Positions 28,500 through 37,164 of a DNA stretch of 64,000 nucleotides are shown here, in pieces. Location of the stretch: the NCBI RefSeq assembly GCF_030680395.1, contig NZ_JAUXVR010000032.1, positions 1 to 64,000 on the forward strand, read 5' to 3'. The position numbers and the translations under genes are program-made. Below the pieces are notes generated by a model, which did no database searches, had not been told where the DNA came from, and was given only the letters and a program-made list of their open reading frames with translations. Numbering within the stretch: position 1 is the first letter of the stretch; the number at the start of each line of letters is the position of its first letter. Origin of the DNA: Methylobacter sp. (GTDB lineage: Bacteria; Pseudomonadota; Gammaproteobacteria; Methylococcales; Methylomonadaceae).

Positions 28500-28960
28500 C
28501 GCGGAGTTACCCCTAAGAATGCATAAATTTCAACAACTGAAAGATGGCTAAACAACTTCCCTAAATTGGCCCCGCTTTTATGAATATATAATGCTGTCTC
28601 ACTTGTCGGCAGTGTAGAAATAGACAGCTTTTGTGCGTCAATCTCAATCCAGTCGTTGATAAGGCAGTACTGAAGACTTTGATCTGTCAGTTCTTTGAAT
28701 CCATCAAGACGTTCTTGTAAGTCGTATAACTGGGTTCGATCGTCAAAAATTGTCCAAATGGTGCTCTTACTTCTTGGGCCAAATTTAGCATTTGAAATCT
28801 TGTAATAAAATACCGGATAACTGCACAAAGGAATAACCAACTGCGCCACCAACAGGTTATTCTCTACGCCAACTAAATGTGCATAAAATGAGGCGAGATA
28901 TTCGCCGTATTTAAAGGGGTTATACTTTACTTGATAAAGGGCATCGGCCAAACTGGTCAT
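28496..28960 (-). CDS. ABC-3C system middle component
   Basis: 154 residues without a catalytic signature. Its size, the LADALYQVKYNPFKYGEYLASFYAHL start and its position between effector and DUF3732 ATPase identify it as the middle component of an ABC-3C system. Four-base overlaps on both sides (ATGA) show tight translational coupling. It is thought to bridge the ATPase and the effector. Confidence 0.8.
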   Translation of the reverse strand: MTSLADALYQVKYNPFKYGEYLASFYAHLVGVENNLLVAQLVIPLCSYPVFYYKISNAKFGPRSKSTIWTIFDDRTQLYDLQERLDGFKELTDQSLQYCLINDWIEIDAQKLSISTLPTSETALYIHKSGANLGKLFSHLSVVEIYAFLGVTPR

Positions 28961-30093
28961 GGTTCAACCGTCCACTGTAAATCTAGGTCTTCGTCGTCCA
29001 TGGCGTCGTGGATCAGGCCGTTTTTGTATTCAATCGGCGGACTTTGGTAACCCTCTATACCGGCGGGCACTTCACCAATTACGTCGTCATATAAATTCTG
29101 TGAGCTACGAATTGGGTCAACACAGTTACGCCTCTCCTTCGAGTATTTGTGTTTGAACTGCTTGACCAACTGTGATTGATATTGATTGGTTGTATTGCGA
29201 AATTGCGGTGCACCATCAAGCTCTTCATTTAAGGAGTTATGTAACTCAATCCAGTTACCCACGGCTTCTGGGATAACGTCCTCATATTTAATGCATTGTA
29301 TTTTTTGTACAAAGAGCTTCTCTTCATGTAGCGCTAACTCTTCCTCAGTTGCTTCCCGACCCGAAAATATAGGCAATGTAAACTGCCTGCGGCAGTAAAC
29401 AGAGGTGAGTTCTTCACATTTTTCATAAAAGGAACGCTTACTAATTTCCCATTGCTTATTGTCCGCGCTTTCATAAACAAAACCGACAATACCGTGTAAA
29501 TAACTCAGCTGGTTCGCTTTAGGTATGCCGATGAGCCGCCCCTGAATTTTCTCTCGTACCGACTTTTCATCGTCTGCTTGAGTAAACAACACCACTTTAG
29601 CCAACACTGCTTTTAGTTTTTCTTCTTCTGCGACTATTACGTTTTTTTGGTACTGAACAATGGGTTTAGGCTTCTCTGCGGTTAACTCTTCGGGTGTTCG
29701 AGTAGCGTATATAGCTTTAATAATCGACAATCGTCCGTCTACAATTTCCTGATTCCAATTTTTCAGAGACGACTTAGCACCAAATTCCTGGGTAGTATGT
29801 AAAACTAACGAACTATAGTCTTCATGCTTAAATTCAGGCTCGAGCCAATTATTAAGGGTCTTCCAAAAGTTTTCGTGGTGATCTGTCAGCGCATCGCTGT
29901 ATTTCTTGACTTCGGTCTGAGTCGAATCTTCGATCGTTTCACCGATTAAGCTGACATCGCCATCACGCTCAAACCAGACTGATTGGCCTTCACGTATAGC
30001 AAAACATTGCTCTAGCCCTATTAAGACTTGGTAGTGAAAAGCGAGCGTCGTAGTTAACGCAGCATTTTTGGTTTGATTCCCCCGCATACTCAC
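28957..30093 (-). CDS. ABC-3C system effector protein with nuclease-like N-terminus
   Basis: 378 residues. The N-terminal half reads WFERDGDVSLI...STQTEVKKYSDALTDHHENFWKTLNNW, the D...ExK pattern of PD-(D/E)XK/Cap4-type nucleases. The C-terminal third (residues from about 240, ELTSVYCRRQFTLPI, through WIELHNSLN and QYQSQLVKQFKHKY) is the ABC-3C C-terminal domain that docks on the other components. It is the first gene of the operon, so the killing enzyme is made together with its regulators. A nuclease function is predicted from the motif only. Confidence 0.8.
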   Translation of the reverse strand: MSMRGNQTKNAALTTTLAFHYQVLIGLEQCFAIREGQSVWFERDGDVSLIGETIEDSTQTEVKKYSDALTDHHENFWKTLNNWLEPEFKHEDYSSLVLHTTQEFGAKSSLKNWNQEIVDGRLSIIKAIYATRTPEELTAEKPKPIVQYQKNVIVAEEEKLKAVLAKVVLFTQADDEKSVREKIQGRLIGIPKANQLSYLHGIVGFVYESADNKQWEISKRSFYEKCEELTSVYCRRQFTLPIFSGREATEEELALHEEKLFVQKIQCIKYEDVIPEAVGNWIELHNSLNEELDGAPQFRNTTNQYQSQLVKQFKHKYSKERRNCVDPIRSSQNLYDDVIGEVPAGIEGYQSPPIEYKNGLIHDAMDDEDLDLQWTVEP

Positions 30094-30235
30094 TCTATGG
30101 AATTAATAAGACAGACCTAGCTTGGCCAACTGTGTGGTTGAAACTCTCTTTTCTTCAGTCATAATGATCAATCCTTGCAACGGTCAACCAAGTATAGCTG
30201 TTAATCTCTAAAATTGAACTCATGACTTTCCTGAA

Positions 30236-33154
30236 TCATCTCCGCCTAGCCGCCTGCAAATCAATAAACTTTTCTGTATAAGAACAGGAAAACTCCGCAT
30301 CCTTACGATAATTCGAGCAGCCCCAAAACTGACTATAAGGTCCCTTGCGCAGGCTGAGTGTACCGCTGCATTGTGGGCAGACGGGTTCAACAAAATCACA
30401 TCGCGGATTTTCGCAGACTCGAAATCGACCTTTATTTTGTAGCCCGCCGCCACACCACTGACAAGCCTGTTGCGTATGATTGCAAAGTGGATATTGGCTA
30501 CAACCGAAAAAGCTGCCATATTGGCTATCCCTGGACACCATATAGCCAGTCTGACAGCGGCTGCACGGAATGTTTGCCAGCTTGTCCTGAAAACCCTCGC
30601 CTTGGAATTCGTCAGTTAGAATGGGGTAGCGATTGTCGATCAATTCCCTGACAAAGGGCGATGGGTTGTTGCCATTGGTAACTAAATAAACGTGGTGCCT
30701 AGCTCGGGTCAACGCAACGTAAAACAAGCGGCGCTCTTCAGCATAGTTATAAGCTTCGGCTTTCGGTAATAATAACTCCAGCAGTGGATGAGTTGCTTTT
30801 TCAGACGGAAAACCATGCTTGCCTTTCTCCAAGCCGACGACCACCACATAATCGGCTTCCTTACCTTTAGAAGCATGGACGCTCATGAATTGAATCTTAA
30901 AGTGCGGATACTGGCGTTTTAAAGCAGCCATATTGGGCTTTTTAAAATGAAAGCGGGCCAGCAACAAAACACTGGCCGCCTTGGGGGACTTTGCACTGAT
31001 TGCTGACAAAGCCGCATGAATGCCGATTGCGTCCTGACCAGTTTTAATCAGCGATACGGCGGTATGCTCAATAGCTCGGTGGCTACTGATCTGCTTTTTG
31101 ATTTGGCTGGAGTTCTGCGTGACAAAGCGAGAGGCGACTTCACCAATTTTGTTATTAAAGCGAAAAGTCTTGTCCAAAATGCTGATAGCCGTGGCGCCAA
31201 AATGCGCTTCAAAATCTTTGGTCAGCGAAACATCGCTGCCTGAAAATCGATAAATCGATTGCCAGTCATCACCGACGCAGAACAAACTACTTTCTGGTTG
31301 CTGGGCCATAAAGGCTTTAAGCAAACGTGCTCGACTGGCTGAAATGTCCTGAAACTCATCCACCAGTAGATACCGATACGGCGATTGATAGCGACCAGAT
31401 TCTACATAGTCAATGGCACGACCAATCATATCTTCAAAATCGATGCTGGCCGTATCGCGTAGCCGTTGCTGGTAGGTCTCGTAGATCGGCTCGAACAAAT
31501 AGGCGGCAGCCAACATGCGCTCATGGTCTTCATGTTTCTTGGCCAATTCGACGAGATCCTTGAGATCGAGATAGGCGGATTTGAATAAGGTCAGGATGTC
31601 AGCCATCAATTTGCTGAATTCCGAGACACGGCCCAGCTGTTTAAGATTGTTCAGCAATTCGTTGGCAGGCATGGGCTTGAACGCTACACCGGCAGCCAAC
31701 AATTTTTCGCTTAACGCCTCGGTGAGCCGACCCTGCTGCTTTAAGTAGCTGTAGGTTTCAATCAATGGCGTTTTATATTTTTGGTGCAACTCCCTTTTCC
31801 AGGCCATGCCTGCCAAGTAGCTACTCTGATCAATAAACGGTGGCGTCTGGTTATGTTCATTGACGGCAAAGTGTTCAATATAAATACCGTAGTCAGGCAG
31901 ATAAAAATCGGGTTGATACACCTTGTAATCCGGTCCTGAGGTGTTGACCTGATAATTGGCTTCATAGCGATAGGCGACGCCTTGCCGATACAGAAAATTG
32001 GCGATCTCACATTCCTCATAACTCTTGACCCGCTCGCCTTGTAAAGTGCGAATGTCATTCTCTAGAATATAAGCGTTATAGGCGCCCAGGCTTTTAAAAT
32101 CGTATTGGCTTTTGTAAGGATGGGTAAAACGGACGAAGTAAGTCACCAAACGGGATTTATAGCGGTCATCCTCAAGCAGTAACTGAATCTGCTCATCGAC
32201 AAATCGAGTCCGTAGCTCAGGATCTTCTGCCATTTTGTTGATTAAAGGTACTTCACCTTCAACCTGAGTGATGATATGTTTACCCAGGCTGTGAAACGTT
32301 TTGACCGTCAAATTCTGGATGGCGAGTTTATCTTTGATACGCTCATCCATCTCTTCGGCGGCTTTACGGGCATAGGCCAGCATTAAAATCTGATCCGGTT
32401 TGGCGAGGCCGGCATTCACCAGATAGCCGGCTCGGCCGATCATCGTGCTGGTTTTGCCAGTGCCGGCGCCGGCAAGCACTAAATTATTTTGTTCATCTAT
32501 GACGCACGCTTTACGCTGCTGGTCAGTCAGAGGATTGGTTTCAACCTGGTCAAAAAATGACTGGTATCGGCTGACCTGTTGCTGAATAAAGGCCTGATTT
32601 ATATCATCGATGTGAAGATAGCCCCGTTCCAGTAAGGGCAGTAGCTGTTGATACTGTTGTAAGGCGCTTGATTTCAGATGACGATGACTATCTTTGCGTT
32701 TAAGGCCTAACGTTAGCCATTGATGGGACGTTAGCCATTGATGAGCTATGACATGGCGTATGTAATGATGACCCGAGAATAGGAGCTTGGCTTCTTGAGC
32801 CGCCTGAGCTAAAGCGGGGTTAAACTGCTGATAAAAACGCTGGATAGCCTGTTGAATATGACTATTGAGGTTGGACTGAAGTGGCTTGGATAGCGCTTTG
32901 CTCACACCGCCCAACCGGAGAATTTGCCCATCGTCTTGCTGAATGACAAGGACATCCCAGAACCAGCCGGACTCAACGGCTATATCCGGGTCAACAGCTA
33001 GACATTCGATTTTTTGCTGCTGACCGTTCCCATCGATAAACACAAGGCGATCATCAGAACATTTGAATGCATGGAATCGACTATTGGATGCAAACCACCT
33101 AGCCCTGAAGCTGAGGTTATAGCTGGAGAGGTTTGTTGTCGGCGTGGCTGGCAT
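30236..33154 (-). CDS. UvrD/HelD-like helicase with C-terminal zinc ribbons
   Basis: 972 residues of a superfamily 1 helicase, longer than Rep. An N-terminal domain of about 200 residues resembles helicase IV. The core has Walker A AGAGTGKT (228-235), LAYARKAAEEM, YLLVDEFQDIS, VGDDWQSIYRFSGSD, SVHASKGKEADYVVV and RRLFYVALTRA. The insert with EHFAVNEH fits helicase IV. The end carries three zinc knuckles of topoisomerase type (IPCSRCQTGY...GCSQYPLC, CQWCGG...CENPRC, CPQCSG...FWGCSNY). It is 143 bp upstream of the ABC-3C operon on the same strand and may belong to it. A six-residue unit HQWLTS/HQWLTL is tandemly duplicated near residue 138. Confidence 0.87.
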   Translation of the reverse strand: MPATPTTNLSSYNLSFRARWFASNSRFHAFKCSDDRLVFIDGNGQQQKIECLAVDPDIAVESGWFWDVLVIQQDDGQILRLGGVSKALSKPLQSNLNSHIQQAIQRFYQQFNPALAQAAQEAKLLFSGHHYIRHVIAHQWLTSHQWLTLGLKRKDSHRHLKSSALQQYQQLLPLLERGYLHIDDINQAFIQQQVSRYQSFFDQVETNPLTDQQRKACVIDEQNNLVLAGAGTGKTSTMIGRAGYLVNAGLAKPDQILMLAYARKAAEEMDERIKDKLAIQNLTVKTFHSLGKHIITQVEGEVPLINKMAEDPELRTRFVDEQIQLLLEDDRYKSRLVTYFVRFTHPYKSQYDFKSLGAYNAYILENDIRTLQGERVKSYEECEIANFLYRQGVAYRYEANYQVNTSGPDYKVYQPDFYLPDYGIYIEHFAVNEHNQTPPFIDQSSYLAGMAWKRELHQKYKTPLIETYSYLKQQGRLTEALSEKLLAAGVAFKPMPANELLNNLKQLGRVSEFSKLMADILTLFKSAYLDLKDLVELAKKHEDHERMLAAAYLFEPIYETYQQRLRDTASIDFEDMIGRAIDYVESGRYQSPYRYLLVDEFQDISASRARLLKAFMAQQPESSLFCVGDDWQSIYRFSGSDVSLTKDFEAHFGATAISILDKTFRFNNKIGEVASRFVTQNSSQIKKQISSHRAIEHTAVSLIKTGQDAIGIHAALSAISAKSPKAASVLLLARFHFKKPNMAALKRQYPHFKIQFMSVHASKGKEADYVVVVGLEKGKHGFPSEKATHPLLELLLPKAEAYNYAEERRLFYVALTRARHHVYLVTNGNNPSPFVRELIDNRYPILTDEFQGEGFQDKLANIPCSRCQTGYMVSRDSQYGSFFGCSQYPLCNHTQQACQWCGGGLQNKGRFRVCENPRCDFVEPVCPQCSGTLSLRKGPYSQFWGCSNYRKDAEFSCSYTEKFIDLQAARRR

Positions 33155-33231
33155 TTATTCTTATTGTGCTATTTTGAGGTAAATAAGTATTTTACTCTAA
33201 AGTAGCTACACAAAATTATGCTTGCATCCTT

Positions 33232-33436
33232 GTATGCAGACTATTCACTGTTACATGATTTCATTGTGTAGGCTGATGATGCGTTTGATGACACAATCCG
33301 TGGCATTTTAAATTTAAAGCGTTGCAAGGTGCTGGTTGAAATTCGCGTTATCAAATCTCGATGGACTTTGGATTGATCCTTATACGCATAAAAATGAGCT
33401 AAAGTAAGCGGTTGAGACGCTAACTAGGCATCACAT
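33232..33436 (+). pseudogene. Decayed fragment of hxsC
   Basis: This stretch matches the intact hxsC at 37797-38126 almost base for base: the parts from GACTATTCAC to GAAATTCGCGTT and from AATCTCGATGG to GGCATCACAT. About 120 bases are deleted in between, and stop codons were gained (TAG in the GTGTAGGCTG part, TAA in CTAAAGTAAGC). It is a recent partial duplicate of the Hxs locus, so a second Hxs operon probably stood here before the Abi gene. Confidence 0.9.
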
Positions 33437-33449
33437 GAAGACTCTTTTT

Positions 33450-34349
33450 TTATTCAGGAATAAACAAGCCTTTCATTTTAGTGTTTTCTACACGAACAGG
33501 TCTATTTTCCTTCGAAATAAAGCTGAGTTTGCGGCGAAACTCAGTTGGAGTTAAAGAATGGCGATCAGGGCAGTGTTTAAGAGCTTTATATCTGGCAATA
33601 CCGCGAGTAGAAAGCAAATAATTCAACTTTTGTCTCCAACTTGACTGCAAAATATCAGCGTGGAAATCCTGATTCAGTGCGCTCATTGCATCATCGTATA
33701 AGGCAAGCAATCGACTAAAACGAGCCAAACTTTCCGCCTGGTTATTTGATGCAGGAACCGCCACAATGGTAGAGTTAATGGCGGCAAATTTCCATAGCGG
33801 CTCATGATGTGCAAGACGGTTGCGGAAATCATTTAGTTCATAAATAAATTCCAATGCTTTTCTTTTTTCAGTAGCAATACACCAGTCCTTGGGATTAATA
33901 TTTAGCGGATGAAATGGAAAGATATTAGGAAGGATATGATTTGCAAAGCGTAAGTCGATTACGCCTAGCACACTTGGCCAGAACCCAAAGGATACTCGCG
34001 ATACAATTTCATCAGGGCCAGGTATGGGTTGGCGCTGCTTTTTTGATGGTCCTTTATAGCGAACATCATTAATCATCTTGATAGCGTTAGGTTTTAACGA
34101 AGATTGAATTTTATCGTACCAGTGATAACTGTTGCAGGAACCATGAAATTGAGACAATGTGTAATGAGCATTATTGCGTAAAGCAATCTCGAAGAATGAC
34201 AGGAGTGCACTGAAACAAGCCGACAATTCACAGTTCCACATGTACAACCCAATGGCTTCGTCTGTGCTAACACTAAAATATTGTTTATAGCTGTTTAAAC
34301 GAGGCTTAGAAATTACTTCTTCGAAAACTGTTATGGTAGTTGGGCGCAT
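33450..34349 (-). CDS. Abi_2/AbiF-type HEPN abortive infection protein
   Basis: 299 residues of the Abi_2 family. The early SFFEIALRNNAHYTL and the later LNDFRNRLAHHEPLW (R176-x4-H181) are the two conserved HEPN motifs; R-x4-H is the RNase active site. HEPN members of this family cut RNA to stop growth upon phage infection, and AbiF-type proteins are known to work with a structured RNA encoded nearby. Its start is divergent from a candidate small RNA, and the two share one promoter region. There is no strong ribosome site, which suggests low expression. Confidence 0.85.
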   Translation of the reverse strand: MRPTTITVFEEVISKPRLNSYKQYFSVSTDEAIGLYMWNCELSACFSALLSFFEIALRNNAHYTLSQFHGSCNSYHWYDKIQSSLKPNAIKMINDVRYKGPSKKQRQPIPGPDEIVSRVSFGFWPSVLGVIDLRFANHILPNIFPFHPLNINPKDWCIATEKRKALEFIYELNDFRNRLAHHEPLWKFAAINSTIVAVPASNNQAESLARFSRLLALYDDAMSALNQDFHADILQSSWRQKLNYLLSTRGIARYKALKHCPDRHSLTPTEFRRKLSFISKENRPVRVENTKMKGLFIPE

Positions 34350-34359
34350 TCTGTATCAC

Positions 34360-34392
34360 TTGACACGTTAATTGTTATTTGCTAGTATTATA
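34360..34392. promoter_or_regulatory. Overlapping divergent promoters of sRNA and Abi gene
   Basis: Plus strand: TTGACA (34360-34365), 17-bp spacer, TAGTAT (34383-34388), a near-consensus sigma-70 promoter for the RNA candidate. Minus strand: TATAAT (complement of 34387-34392) overlaps the plus -10 and would serve the Abi gene. The two polymerases cannot occupy the site together, which would couple RNA and protein levels. Confidence 0.65.
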
Positions 34393-34394
34393 TA

Positions 34395-34470
34395 CGAAGC
34401 ATTGGTAAGCCTAACCCGCAGGGGCGCTTCAATGCAAAGAATGGGGCCTTCTTCGGAAGGCCTTTTTTTT
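34395..34470 (+). ncRNA. Candidate AbiF-associated small RNA
   Basis: About 76 nt between a near-consensus promoter and a perfect terminator, with no open frame or ribosome site. GAAGC (34396-34400) can pair with GCTTC (34426-34430), and GCATTG (34399-34404) with CAATGC (34430-34435). The order is crossed, giving a possible H-type pseudoknot, with CCCGCAGGG as a small inner hairpin. RNAs near abiF genes are a known motif class (abiF RNA). Whether this one matches that model needs a covariance search. It is divergent from the Abi gene rather than upstream on the same strand. Confidence 0.6.
34445..34470 (+). terminator. Intrinsic terminator with UUCG loop
   Basis: Stem GGCCTTC/GAAGGCC around a TTCG tetraloop, then eight T. 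A perfect Rho-independent terminator on the plus strand, ending the small RNA. Confidence 0.95.
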
Positions 34471-35173
34471 ACAAAATTTTAGTTTAAAAACCAAAACTGA
34501 TCACTGTTATTGGCCATAATAGGTGGTTATAAGATCAGAAGCGCCCGCTATAATATGAGCCAGAGATGCTGTTTCATCAACAGCTATTGTGAACCAAAAA
34601 TGAAGATAAATCCAATACTGTTCCTATTCCCTTAGCCAAAGCGTTGCCTGTTGCAGGCAAAGGCTTTCCGTCCAAACACCGCAATTGAAATTGTCTGGCT
34701 CAGATAATTGTTTTCTCATAAACGGCACCGGCAATACCACGAATGGACAGCCTAGCGAGTTTGCTGCATGGGTCGTGTTTGCGCCGCCGCAATGAATAAT
34801 TGCAGCACATTAAGTCACCGTTTCTAAAAATAACTCTATTACTTCCCCTCAGAATTTCTTTCTGAAGTTTCCCAATAATTTGAAAAGTTAGCCCCCGTAA
34901 TACTGTGGCTGTAGTGGTTTTTCAATCGGCACCGATGCGATGGGCTCAAGATAGTATACCAAAAACAGCAGTTGTTCTCTATTTGTTCTGCTTTATTAAA
35001 GGAGATTGGTCGTTGGTAAACTAAGAGCCTAACTCTGATTAAGATTGGCAGGTACCGCCCACTTGTCCTGGCAGCTACACACCATCCCAGTACACTGATG
35101 TTGCTCTTATCTAGTTAATAATATATGGTGTCTTTTGATTCAATTTCGAATCGCTATTCAGGAGTCTATTTTT
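34471..35173. other. Intergenic leader of the Hxs operon
   Basis: No gene was recognised over 700 bp. AT-rich sequence just before 35130 may contain the Hxs promoter (AATAATATATGG area), but I cannot fix -35 and -10 boxes. Confidence 0.4.
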
Positions 35174-35410
35174 ATGAAAAAAACTTTTTTAACATCTCTT
35201 TCTTTATTGGCAACGACATTGGCAGCTGACGCCACAGCAGCCCTACCTACAACTGTTGTTGATAAAATTCCAGAACCCCAAACGCTCTCACAGTTAACCA
35301 CTCAATCACCTTTTGTTTTAGATAGACCAAATGAACATGGGCTCTTCGCATACCATAGCTCACATGCATCACACGCATCACATGCTTCGCATGCATCATC
35401 ACGTTATTAA
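35174..35410 (+). CDS. hxsA: His-Xaa-Ser repeat precursor peptide HxsA
   Basis: 78 residues: a signal-like N-terminus (FLTSLSLLATTLAADATAA), a conserved leader part (SQLTTQSPFVLDRPNEHGLFAYH), and a C-terminal core HSSHASHASHASHASS ending SRY. Ser/Ala-His spacing in triplets defines the Hxs family, a substrate modified by the paired radical SAM enzymes HxsB and HxsC. The final structure is not established to my knowledge. ATG 35174 has AGGAG nine bases upstream. The repeat is encoded by a 9-bp tandem (CACATGCAT variants). The next gene starts three bases after the stop. Confidence 0.9.
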   Translation: MKKTFLTSLSLLATTLAADATAALPTTVVDKIPEPQTLSQLTTQSPFVLDRPNEHGLFAYHSSHASHASHASHASSRY

Positions 35411-35413
35411 ACT

Positions 35414-35692
35414 ATGAAAGAAGACGTAATCATTTTTGATGCTAGCGTCTTTTCGATTGATACCGTCAAACGGGCATTGTACCGGTTCGCTGATAAGTGT
35501 TCGTTTGACATTCAACTAAAAGATAATGAAATAACAGTAAAAATTCACACTGATTCAAGCGATGATATGGTCGCCAGAATAAAAAACGAGGTGTTAGATC
35601 AGGATTTGCGGGACACGCTAGCTAAAGAAACAGCCAATATCCGCACTCTTATCCTGGCCAATGCATTTTCAAATACAGGATTGATTCAGTAA
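35414..35692 (+). CDS. hxsD: HxsD, small partner of the Hxs maturation system
   Basis: 92 residues of the HxsD family (FDASVFSIDTVKRALYRFADKCSFDIQL...LLDQDLRD-like NEVLDQDLRDTLAKETANIRTLILANAF). It has no catalytic motif. The size and fold pattern resemble precursor-binding PqqD-like or adaptor proteins, so it may present HxsA to the enzymes; that is inference. It ends one base into the start of hxsB (TAATG), showing coupled translation. Confidence 0.88.
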   Translation: MKEDVIIFDASVFSIDTVKRALYRFADKCSFDIQLKDNEITVKIHTDSSDDMVARIKNEVLDQDLRDTLAKETANIRTLILANAFSNTGLIQ

Positions 35693-37164
35693 TGGCTTTA
35701 TTGGGCAAAAAATTCAAACTGCTTGAGGTATTTGATCAGGCTACCAACGGACAGTATCAATTATTGCCCTCGCGTTTTGCAGCTCTGGATGACGGCAGAT
35801 ACTTGTTAAGTAATGAGGTCGGTGAATATTTGGTAGTGACGCGTCCAGACCTTGAGAGCTTTATCCGCAAGCAAGTCCCAGCTAATACAGATTTTTATCA
35901 TGACTTAAAATCTAAACATTTTTTGTTTGATGATGATTCCAATGTAGCGTTGGATTTGTTGGCATTAAAATATCGCACCAAGGCTCAACGGATTTCACAA
36001 TTCACCGCCTTACATATATTTGTCATCTCATTGCGATGCGATTATACCTGCCAGTATTGCCAGGTTTCACGCCAAACTGATGATAAGCATGCTTTTGATA
36101 TGTCTGAAGAGACTGCGAATAAGGCATTAGACTTGGTTTTCAAAAGCCCATCACCCGCAATAAAAATCGAATTTCAGGGCGGTGAGCCTTTATTGAACTT
36201 CGCCCTCATTCAATATGTGGTTAACGAAGCAAATCGGCGCAATGAAAAGCATCAAAAAGACTTACAATTTGTGATTACGACCAATTTGAGCCTTTTAAAC
36301 CAAGAGGTGCTTGAGTTCTGCCAAGCGCACGATATTCATTTGTCTACCTCATTGGATGGCCCTGAAAACTTGCACAACACTAACCGGCCACGCCCCGGCA
36401 AGAACGGCTATCAATTGACAGTCAATGGCATAAAGAAAGCCCAAAGCTTTTTAGGACATAATAAAATTGGTGCGTTGATGACAACCACCGAAAAAAGTTT
36501 GCCACATGTCAAATCAATCATTGATACCTATCTTGAAAATAATCTGGATTGTATTTTTTTAAGACCACTAAGCCCTTACGGGTTTGCCATTAAGAATCAG
36601 CAAGCTCATAAGTATGATGTTGATCGCTGGTTCGAGTTTTATAAAGAAGGCTTAGATTATGTCCTAGAGATAAACCGACAAGGATATCAATTTGTCGAAC
36701 TATACACACAGCTTATTATTAACAAATTACTCTCGCCGTTTAGTGAAGGGTACGTTGATTTGCAATCCCCAACTGGCGCCGCTATTTCGGCAATCGTCTA
36801 CAACTATGATGGTGATGTCTATGCATCCGATGAAGCGCGTATGCTGGCAGAGATGGGCAATAAAAAGTTCCGCTTAGGCAACGTCCATACTGACGACTAC
36901 GAAGGTATTTGGCTGTCAGATACGCTTCTCGATACTTTAGAGTGCAGTTTGTCGGAGAGTATCCCGATGTGCAATGACTGCGGTTTCTTACCTTATTGCG
37001 GCACTGACCCTGTATACCATTATGCAACCCAAGGCGATGTCGTCGGACACAAGGCTTTAAGCGGGTTTTGCAATAAGAACATGAAGATTTTTAAGCATAT
37101 CATTCATCTTTTGGAAGATGATCCGGAAGCCAGAAAAATTCTACTGACCTGGGTGCGCACATGA
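35692..37164 (+). CDS. hxsB: Radical SAM maturase HxsB
   Basis: 490 residues. An N-terminal recognition part of about 100 residues is followed by the radical SAM CX3CX2C cluster (C116, C120, C123 in LRCDYTCQYCQVS), the GGEP motif in EFQGGEPLLN, and a C-terminal SPASM-type Cys set (MCNDCGFLPYCGTDP, GFCNKN) that binds extra iron-sulfur clusters. SPASM enzymes in this group modify peptide side chains by hydrogen abstraction. It overlaps hxsC by four bases. All cluster residues are present, so it should be active. Confidence 0.92.
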   Translation: MALLGKKFKLLEVFDQATNGQYQLLPSRFAALDDGRYLLSNEVGEYLVVTRPDLESFIRKQVPANTDFYHDLKSKHFLFDDDSNVALDLLALKYRTKAQRISQFTALHIFVISLRCDYTCQYCQVSRQTDDKHAFDMSEETANKALDLVFKSPSPAIKIEFQGGEPLLNFALIQYVVNEANRRNEKHQKDLQFVITTNLSLLNQEVLEFCQAHDIHLSTSLDGPENLHNTNRPRPGKNGYQLTVNGIKKAQSFLGHNKIGALMTTTEKSLPHVKSIIDTYLENNLDCIFLRPLSPYGFAIKNQQAHKYDVDRWFEFYKEGLDYVLEINRQGYQFVELYTQLIINKLLSPFSEGYVDLQSPTGAAISAIVYNYDGDVYASDEARMLAEMGNKKFRLGNVHTDDYEGIWLSDTLLDTLECSLSESIPMCNDCGFLPYCGTDPVYHYATQGDVVGHKALSGFCNKNMKIFKHIIHLLEDDPEARKILLTWVRT

